Positions 1 to 5,044 of a stretch of DNA of 5,607 nucleotides are shown here, one piece after another. How positions within the stretch are numbered: the first letter of the stretch is position 1; every line of letters starts with the position of its first letter. The translations under genes and the position numbers were made by a program. This stretch comes from an uncultured Actinomycetes bacterium (GTDB lineage Bacteria; Actinomycetota; Actinomycetes; Nanopelagicales; Nanopelagicaceae): assembly GCA_903832395.1 (NCBI GenBank), contig CAILBF010000018.1, positions 1 through 5,607 on the forward strand, in the 5' to 3' direction. Under the pieces are notes generated by a model. That model made no database searches and was not told the DNA's origin. It worked only from the letters and a program-made list of their open reading frames with translations.

Positions 1-8
1 ATAATAAG

Positions 9-14
9 AAGGAG
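9..14 (+). promoter_or_regulatory. Shine-Dalgarno site of the FMN-binding protein gene
   Basis: AAGGAG lies five bases before the ATG at 20, a strong canonical ribosome binding site that fixes this start. It is the best Shine-Dalgarno sequence in the window. Only 19 bases precede the gene here, so its promoter, or an upstream operon partner, is outside the window. Confidence 0.85.
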
Positions 15-19
15 AAGAG

Positions 20-598
20 ATGAAGCGCGCACTGTTAATCGCTGGCGGAACAGTCGGTGGATTAGGAGCGGTACTTTCAATCACTCCTCCTCAATTTGGA
101 ACTAGCACTGGTGTTGCTGGTGGCATTCAAAAGCAGAGTTCGGCGCCATCGACGCCAGCTCCTGCAACGCAAGCCCCTGCAACTCAGGCCCCTGCAACTC
201 AGGCCCCTGCTCCTGCCACACCCACCACTGCCGTCACACCTGCTGCCAAACCCGCTGCCAAACCCGCTGCAACTAAGAAAGCAAAGCCTGCTGCGACAAA
301 AGCTGCAACCGTAGGTGCATCTGGAACATTTATGGGTGATTCTGTAAATACTCAATTTGGTCCGGTCCAAGTTCAAGTAACTGTTTCTAATGGAAAAATT
401 ACAAACGTATCAGTTCCTGTTTACCCAAGAAGTTCTGGCCGCGATCAACAAATCAACAGTCAAGCTATTCCATGGTTGATTGAGGAAACAATGAAAGCCC
501 AATCTTCTAATATTCAAGGCGTTGGTGGTGCTTCATATACCTCGCAAGGTTTTTATGATTCACTCGGTACAGCTCTTGCAAAGGCCGGAATGAAATAA
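20..598 (+). CDS. Exported FMN-binding domain protein (predicted covalent flavoprotein)
   Basis: The 192-residue product has three parts. The N-terminus has Lys-Arg at residues 2-3 and a hydrophobic stretch (about 4-22) that acts as a signal peptide or membrane anchor. A low-complexity Ala/Pro/Thr/Lys linker follows (about 41-97), probably crossing the cell wall. The C-terminal FMN_bind domain (about 98-191) contains SNGKITNVSV, a QQIN segment and the motif GGASYTSQGF (169-178). Proteins of this family, like NqrC and RnfG, receive FMN by phosphoester linkage to a Thr/Ser in an [S/T]GA[S/T] motif; here the equivalent residue would be Ser172. The first G of the motif replaces the usual Ser/Thr. 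The likely role is extracytoplasmic electron transfer, and the partner reductase is not in the window. The gene overlaps apbE by one base (TAATG), which supports a carrier and maturase pair. Family assignment is firm; the electron donor and acceptor are unknown. Confidence 0.88.
   Translation: MKRALLIAGGTVGGLGAVLSITPPQFGTSTGVAGGIQKQSSAPSTPAPATQAPATQAPATQAPAPATPTTAVTPAAKPAAKPAATKKAKPAATKAATVGASGTFMGDSVNTQFGPVQVQVTVSNGKITNVSVPVYPRSSGRDQQINSQAIPWLIEETMKAQSSNIQGVGGASYTSQGFYDSLGTALAKAGMK
161..205 (+). repeat. 15-bp tandem repeat (three units) coding for PATQA
   Basis: Three consecutive 15-bp units occur. The last two (176-190 and 191-205) are identical (CCTGCAACTCAGGCC) and the first (161-175) differs at two positions. 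Each unit encodes Pro-Ala-Thr-Gln-Ala in the linker of the FMN-binding protein. Because the unit is a multiple of three, changes in copy number would lengthen or shorten the linker without shifting the frame. Confidence 0.9.
242..270 (+). repeat. 12-bp tandem repeat coding for AAKP
   Basis: Two perfect GCTGCCAAACCC units (242-253 and 254-265) are followed by a partial third unit, GCTGC. They encode Ala-Ala-Lys-Pro repeats in the same linker, downstream of the PATQA repeats. This segment is basic, unlike the preceding Pro/Thr/Gln part, which might favour contact with anionic cell-wall polymers (inference). Confidence 0.8.
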
Positions 599-1353
599 TG
601 GAACGAGCTCGACTCCGGGCAGAGATTGCAACATGGGGAACAATAATTTTCATCGATGTTGCATCCACAATTGTTGGGGAAGATGAGTTAAACCAAGGTA
701 TTGAAGAATGTCGTCAGTATTTCTATTTTGTTGATGAGGTTTTCAGTACATATAAGCCAGAATCTGAAGTCTCACGGTTGCGTGGCGGGAAATTAAATTT
801 AGTTGAAGCTCATGCTGATGTGCAAGAAGTATGGGCACTTTGCGAGTATGCAAAAGTAGTAAGTGATGGTTTTTTTGACCCATGGTGCGTTGAAGGTGGA
901 TTTGATCCTTCCGGGTATGTAAAAGGATGGGCAGCAGATAAAGGGATTGCCATTTTGAAAAAGCATGGCGCAGAAAATATCCAAATCAATTGCGCAGGTG
1001 ATTTATCTTTGGCTGGTGGTTTAGAAAACGGACTTCCATGGAATATCGGAATTCGCCATCCCGAAGAAGCACACACTGTTGTCAAAGTTTTTGACATCAT
1101 GGATGGCGCGATTGCAACATCGGGCACGTATGAACGTGGTGCACATATTCGAGACCCCCATACTGGGTTGATTGCATTAGGTGCGAGATCTGCAACGGTT
1201 TATGGTCCAGATGGCGGGCTGGCTGACGCGTTGGCAACAGCGATGGTGGTTGCTGGCCGCGAAGGGGCGTATCTCTTTCTGAAACCTGAATTAGAGGCCT
1301 ATAACTGCTGGGTCATTGATCGTCACGGGGATGTGGCCTGGTCACCTAAGTAA
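598..1353 (+). CDS. apbE: ApbE-family FAD:protein FMN transferase
   Basis: The 251-residue product transfers the FMN part of FAD onto a Thr/Ser of target proteins, using Mg2+. ApbE landmarks appear in order: WGT near the N-terminus (13-15), FSTYKPESEVSRL (49-61), GFFDPW (91-96), FDPSGYVKGWA (102-112), NCAGDL (131-136, usually N-x-G-G-D), IGIRHP (150-155), ATSGTYERGAHIRDPHTG (173-190, with the conserved His183) and ADALATA (209-215, a metal-binding region in the family). It is shorter than the roughly 330-350-residue proteobacterial lipoproteins. It has no signal peptide or lipobox, so it is predicted to be cytoplasmic. The start is the ATG sharing one base with the upstream stop, which implies translational coupling; no strong Shine-Dalgarno precedes it. 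The obvious substrate is the FMN-binding protein just upstream. Family assignment is firm. Confidence 0.93.
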   Translation: MERARLRAEIATWGTIIFIDVASTIVGEDELNQGIEECRQYFYFVDEVFSTYKPESEVSRLRGGKLNLVEAHADVQEVWALCEYAKVVSDGFFDPWCVEGGFDPSGYVKGWAADKGIAILKKHGAENIQINCAGDLSLAGGLENGLPWNIGIRHPEEAHTVVKVFDIMDGAIATSGTYERGAHIRDPHTGLIALGARSATVYGPDGGLADALATAMVVAGREGAYLFLKPELEAYNCWVIDRHGDVAWSPK

Positions 1354-1366
1354 GTCACAGGAAGAA

Positions 1367-1396
1367 TTCAGCAAAAGGCACTGACTTTTATATACA
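1367..1396 (+). promoter_or_regulatory. Alternative promoter for the exporter operon
   Basis: TATACA (1391-1396, within TTTTATATACAC) is the most AT-rich -10-like hexamer in the gap. A poor -35, TTCAGC (1367-1372), lies 18 bases upstream. The start would be near 1403 and would leave a leader of about 14 bases without a recognisable ribosome binding site. Which of the two -10 elements is used cannot be decided from sequence alone. Confidence 0.3.
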
Positions 1397-1410
1397 CAGC
1401 CCCGTACCTT
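1381..1410 (+). promoter_or_regulatory. Candidate promoter for the exporter operon (leaderless type)
   Basis: CTGACT (1381-1386, resembling TTGACA) and TACCTT (1405-1410, fitting the TANNNT form of actinobacterial -10 elements) are 18 bases apart. The -10 ends six bases before the adaptor ATG at 1417, so transcription would start at or next to the A of the start codon. This fits the missing Shine-Dalgarno. The hexamers are weak matches. A competing -10 is listed separately. Confidence 0.4.
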
Positions 1411-1416
1411 TCATTC

Positions 1417-3123
1417 ATGCGAAAAGTTCCTACCCGTATTTTGGTCATTAATTCCGCACTTGTTCTAGCCATTATCGGGGGAGGTTTTTGGGGTTACAGC
1501 TCACTTCATCCAAAGGCAGCAGCCGTAACTCTGCAGACAACCACAGTCTCTCGCGGGGATGTGCAGGCAACTGTTTCTGCATCGGGCAAAGTTATTAGCC
1601 CCGGTGATATTGGATTAGCACCACTTGTAGCAGGAACGCTCAAGAGTTTGAATGTAAAAGTCGGCCAACATGTTTCTGCTGGAAGTGTTCTCGCAGAGCT
1701 CGATACGACAACTCTTCGCACGGCACAAGCACAATCATTGACTGCATTAATCGCAGCAAAAGCAGCGGTTGCATCTGCCTCCACGCAATTGACCCAAGCA
1801 CAACTTGCCGTTGATACTGCCAATCAAAACCTTTCGAGTCAGTTAGCTAGCGTCTCACAAAACGCTGTGACATATCAGGCGAGCGTTGATGCGGCAAAGA
1901 AAACTTTAGACGACACAACAACGAACCAAGCATTTAGTGTAAAGACTTACCAGCAAAGCGTTGATACAGCTAAAAATACATTAGCGGCGGCTCAATTAAG
2001 CTATGACAACTATCTTGGACTTTATGGCCCATCTGGAATAACTGTTGCATGGTGTTCGACTATCCAGACAATTAACGGGAACTGTACGCAACTGATTTCC
2101 TATTACCAATCTCTCAACAACGCGAAAATTGGTGTGGATACGGCTATTCAGAATCAAACGGCTTCGTTGTTGAAAGATGCTCAAACTTTAGCTGGCTTGC
2201 AGACGGCATATAACACGGCCCTGACAAACCAAAAAAATAACATTGCAAAAGATCAAGATTCACTCATTTCATTTAAGAATGCCGTGAGCACTGCCCAGGC
2301 AACTTTGGATAACTTAAAGCTTTCGCAAAACATCGGATCTACTGATCCCACAACAGCTCAACTGCAATTACAAATTGCCCAGGCAAATTATGATCAGGCA
2401 GTTAAAAATCTTGATGGAGCGACCATCACTGCTCCGGTTTCTGGCGATGTTGCTTCGATATCAACAGCCGTCGGCGGGAATGTGACCACTGCCTTCACGC
2501 AGGCCACAAATACAACGACTGCAACTGGTTTTATTGTTCTAACCAACACAACAGCTCTTCGCGTAACTGCTAGCTTCTCTGAAGCAGATGCGGCGAAGAT
2601 TGCTACCGGACAAGATGCAGCATTTACCTTTGACGCACTGGCTGGAACATCGGCCACAGGAAAGGTCCTCCAAGTTGATCTGCTTCCAACAACTACAGGT
2701 GGTGTTACTTCATACGGCGCTACATTCTCAGTTGATGGCAAAGTACCGGGTCTCAAGGTGGGAATGACTGCTACCGCAACCGTTAGTACAGGATTTGCGG
2801 GCGGCGTGATTCAAGTTTCAGCGCAAGCAGTGACAACACGTGGAAGTGGAAGTTTTGTAAACTTTGTTACAACCAAGGCTGGCAAGCAAGTCATTACATC
2901 CACTCCTGTCGTAGTTGGTCTTAAGGGAGATAGTTCCGATGAGATTCAATCAGGACTCAAAGTCGGTGACAAAGTTTCGCTACCTACAATTCGAGCTACA
3001 ACCGCATCTAACGGATTCGCTGTTGGTGGTATCCCGGGCGGGACTAGTGCACTAGCTGGCGCGGCGGCCGGTGGCTTCCCTGGGGCTGGCGGCGGTGGCG
3101 GTGGCGGACGTGGTAACGGTTAA
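1417..3123 (+). CDS. ABC exporter periplasmic-type adaptor (HlyD/MacA/YknX-like membrane fusion protein)
   Basis: The 568-residue product should link the exporter to its substrate on the outer face of the membrane. A single N-terminal transmembrane helix (about 8-27) leads into the first half of a biotinyl-lipoyl domain (about 45-97, with LNVKVGQHVSAGSVLAELD-type sequence). An Ala/Gln/Thr-rich alpha-helical hairpin (about 100-330) follows. The second lipoyl half is at 333-356 (ATITAPVSGDVASI). Next come a beta-barrel domain (about 370-420) and a membrane-proximal domain (to about 522). The tail (about 533-568) is very Gly-rich. The hairpin turn region (204-226) contains the only two cysteines, C213 and C223. 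The ATG is preceded by no Shine-Dalgarno; the immediately following membrane anchor supports this start. It overlaps the ATPase gene by one base. It is longer than typical MacA (about 370 residues) because of the long hairpin and tail. The substrate is unknown. Confidence 0.92.
   Translation: MRKVPTRILVINSALVLAIIGGGFWGYSSLHPKAAAVTLQTTTVSRGDVQATVSASGKVISPGDIGLAPLVAGTLKSLNVKVGQHVSAGSVLAELDTTTLRTAQAQSLTALIAAKAAVASASTQLTQAQLAVDTANQNLSSQLASVSQNAVTYQASVDAAKKTLDDTTTNQAFSVKTYQQSVDTAKNTLAAAQLSYDNYLGLYGPSGITVAWCSTIQTINGNCTQLISYYQSLNNAKIGVDTAIQNQTASLLKDAQTLAGLQTAYNTALTNQKNNIAKDQDSLISFKNAVSTAQATLDNLKLSQNIGSTDPTTAQLQLQIAQANYDQAVKNLDGATITAPVSGDVASISTAVGGNVTTAFTQATNTTTATGFIVLTNTTALRVTASFSEADAAKIATGQDAAFTFDALAGTSATGKVLQVDLLPTTTGGVTSYGATFSVDGKVPGLKVGMTATATVSTGFAGGVIQVSAQAVTTRGSGSFVNFVTTKAGKQVITSTPVVVGLKGDSSDEIQSGLKVGDKVSLPTIRATTASNGFAVGGIPGGTSALAGAAAGGFPGAGGGGGGGRGNG
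3088..3107 (+). repeat. GGC/GGT low-complexity run in the adaptor tail
   Basis: A run of GGC and GGT glycine codons near the 3' end of the adaptor gene encodes an uninterrupted oligoglycine stretch (residues about 558-564). It lies just before the stop and the coupled start of the ATPase gene, so the poor, G-rich sequence before 3123 may also serve as a weak ribosome contact. Such runs are prone to slippage in 3-bp steps. Confidence 0.7.
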
Positions 3124-3821
3124 TGCAACCAGTCATTGATGTACAAGGTGCTGTAAAACAATACGGAGTCGGAGTTGCATCTATCTTTGCACTCGATGGT
3201 GTTGATTTACAGATTAACCAGGGCGAATACGTTGCAATCATGGGTCCATCTGGTTCGGGTAAATCCACATTGATGAACATCATGGGCGCGCTGGATAATT
3301 TGACCTCGGGAAAATATTTTCTCGATGGGTTAGAAATTGATACTCTCGATGAAAACGCACTGGCTCTAGTTCGTGGTCGAAAGATTGGTTTTATTTTCCA
3401 GTCATTTAATTTGATTCCTCGCACAACTGCCCTTGCGAATGTCGAACTTCCATTGGCATATCAAGGCATAAAGGGTAAGGAACGCCGTGCTCGCGCGATG
3501 GCTGCTCTAAAAGTTGTGGGCCTTGAAGACCGAGTGAATCATGAACCAACTGAACTTTCTGGCGGTCAACAACAACGTGTTGCCGTAGCCCGCGCTCTTT
3601 GTACGCGTCCGTCACTGCTCTTGGCTGATGAACCTACTGGCGCACTTGATTCTAAATCCACACATGATTTGCTTGATTTGTTCGATCAAATCAATGCCGC
3701 AGGTCGCACTGTCGTTGTGATCACTCACGAAGATGATGTCGCTGCGCGGGCTAAGCGAATTGTGCGTATGCGAGATGGCAAGATTATTTCTGATGTATTA
3801 AATAATCGGGTGAGCGCATGA
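3123..3821 (+). CDS. ABC transporter ATPase (MacB/LolD/YknY-type)
   Basis: The 232-residue cytoplasmic ATPase powers the exporter and pairs with the permease encoded next. All nucleotide-binding motifs are intact: Walker A GPSGSGKST (41-49), Q-loop Gln93 in FIFQSFNLIPR, signature LSGGQQQRVAVARAL (145-159), Walker B LLLADEP (165-171, catalytic Glu170), D-loop ALDS (174-177) and H-loop His202 (THEDD). The SFNLIPR-TALANVELP segment and the LSGGQQQRVA signature are typical of the MacB/LolD/FtsE-like group that works with FtsX-fold permeases. Length is normal for a stand-alone domain. In Gram-negative MacB this domain is fused to the permease, whereas here it is separate, as in Bacillus YknY. It starts inside the adaptor stop (TAATG) and ends in an ATGA overlap with the permease, so all three should be made in coupled amounts. 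Confidence 0.96.
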   Translation: MQPVIDVQGAVKQYGVGVASIFALDGVDLQINQGEYVAIMGPSGSGKSTLMNIMGALDNLTSGKYFLDGLEIDTLDENALALVRGRKIGFIFQSFNLIPRTTALANVELPLAYQGIKGKERRARAMAALKVVGLEDRVNHEPTELSGGQQQRVAVARALCTRPSLLLADEPTGALDSKSTHDLLDLFDQINAAGRTVVVITHEDDVAARAKRIVRMRDGKIISDVLNNRVSA

Positions 3822-5044
3822 GCATCTTTGAAATTATTCGCTTCGCCATTCGCGGGCTGAACTCGAATAAACTTCGCACAACTTTGACGACTATGGGAAT
3901 TGCCATTGGCGTCTCATCTGTAATTATTTTGCTCGCTGTTGGCAATGGATCAAGCAAAGCGGTCCAAGCTGGTATCGAAAAGCTCGGGACAAATACGATC
4001 ACCATTCAATCCAATCGAGGGGGATTCGGTGGTGGTCGTGCCTCGGCTTCACGTTCAGCTTCATCTAAACCGCTCACTGTTGGCGATGCTGTTGCCCTTT
4101 CTAGTCCAATAAACGCTCCAGATATTAAACAAGCCGCGCCTGTTGCATCGGCCTCAGTTGCATGCGCGGTCGGAACAAACTCATCCACACCAGGAACATT
4201 TAATGGGACCTGGCCATCGTGGTTTGAAGCGTCGAATACCTCGATTGCAACTGGAACATATTTCACAAATGATGATGTAACCGAAGGCCGCCGAGTAGCC
4301 GTCATCGGAAGCACTGTTGCTACCGACTTATTCCCTGGCACCAATCCAGTCGGGCAAGTAATGCGATGTGGCGGAATTCCATTCACAATCATCGGAACAA
4401 CTGAGAAAAAAGGCTCTAACGGATTTCAAGACGGTGACTCACTCGTTGTTGCGCCACTTACTGCAGTTCAACGTTCATTGACGGGTTATAACAACCTTCA
4501 ATCCATCGTCGTCCAGGCAAAGTCCGCGAAAGTTCAGGATCTCGCGCAAACTGAAATCAATACAATCATGGATAGCCAACACAAAATTAAAAATACGAAT
4601 AACCGCGATTACCGCACACTGAACCAGGCATCTTTACTACAGACAACATCATCAAGTAACTCTGTATTTACTGTACTACTCGGAATGGTTGCAGCAATTT
4701 CCTTGCTCGTCGGAGGAATTGGAATCACAAACATCATGCTTGTAACCGTTATTGAACGAACACGCGAAATTGGTATTCGCAAAGCAATTGGCGCACCAAA
4801 GCGCGCAATCATGACCCAATTTTTGATCGAGGCAACGATATTGAGCCTAGTAGGTGGTGTCATAGGCGTTATCGGAGGATTTGCCGGTAGCCATTTCAAG
4901 ATTGTTGGTGTCCAACCGATAATCATTCCTGCTTCTGTTTTCTTAGCTTTCGGAGTAAGCATCCTTATTGGAGTCTTCTTCGGTGGTTATCCAGCTTCAC
5001 GTGCAGCATCCCTACGACCAATAGAGGCACTTCGTTATGAGTAA
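3818..5044 (+). CDS. ABC exporter permease, FtsX/MacB-type
   Basis: The 408-residue product has the MacB topology. Transmembrane helix 1 (about 22-43) lies in the motif MGIAIGVSSVIILLAVGNG (26-44). A large extracytoplasmic domain follows (about 44-281), then three C-terminal helices (about 283-310, 334-356 and 371-393). Diagnostic motifs are GGIGITNIMLV (299-309), ERTREIGIRKAIGA (313-326, the cytoplasmic coupling region contacting the ATPase) and the terminal PASRAASLRPIEALRYE (392-408). FtsX-fold exporters move substrate outside the membrane by mechanotransmission. The extracytoplasmic domain carries a Gly/Ser/Arg-rich insert near its start (68-82) and exactly two cysteines, C116 and C184. 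The start overlaps the ATPase stop (ATGA), with GGTGA (3809-3813) just upstream as a modest ribosome site. The 3' end overlaps the next gene by eight bases. Confidence 0.95.
   Translation: MSIFEIIRFAIRGLNSNKLRTTLTTMGIAIGVSSVIILLAVGNGSSKAVQAGIEKLGTNTITIQSNRGGFGGGRASASRSASSKPLTVGDAVALSSPINAPDIKQAAPVASASVACAVGTNSSTPGTFNGTWPSWFEASNTSIATGTYFTNDDVTEGRRVAVIGSTVATDLFPGTNPVGQVMRCGGIPFTIIGTTEKKGSNGFQDGDSLVVAPLTAVQRSLTGYNNLQSIVVQAKSAKVQDLAQTEINTIMDSQHKIKNTNNRDYRTLNQASLLQTTSSSNSVFTVLLGMVAAISLLVGGIGITNIMLVTVIERTREIGIRKAIGAPKRAIMTQFLIEATILSLVGGVIGVIGGFAGSHFKIVGVQPIIIPASVFLAFGVSILIGVFFGGYPASRAASLRPIEALRYE
5023..5027 (+). promoter_or_regulatory. Ribosome binding site of the distal gene, inside the permease gene
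   Basis: AGAGG lies nine bases before the ATG at 5037, within the last codons of the permease gene. It supports choosing 5037 over the next in-frame ATG-less stretch and over the out-of-frame ATG at 5048. The site would let ribosomes load directly or re-initiate after finishing the permease. Confidence 0.55.

Noticed and set aside
161..270. Short repeats as a CRISPR array
   Set aside because: The units are 12-15 bp, contiguous without spacers, and code in frame for a Pro/Ala linker.
96..314. Second plus-strand frame inside the FMN-binding protein gene
   Set aside because: It is a Leu/Pro/Arg-rich shadow of the repeat region, has no ribosome site and is fully contained in a well-supported gene.
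77..376. Minus-strand open frame opposite the FMN-binding protein gene
   Set aside because: Its Cys/Ser/Arg/Gly-rich product is a mirror of the Pro/Ala repeat coding, with no ribosome site or recognisable domain.
1354..1416. Intrinsic terminator between apbE and the adaptor gene
   Set aside because: No GC-rich hairpin followed by a T-run is present. The repeated GTCAC strings (1341-1345 and 1354-1358) are direct, not inverted, so read-through is possible.
3123..5044. ATPase and permease as a MacB gene split by a frameshift
   Set aside because: Both proteins are complete with normal ends, and the ATGA overlap is a standard coupled junction. Separate ATPase and permease genes are normal in Gram-positive relatives such as YknY/YknZ.
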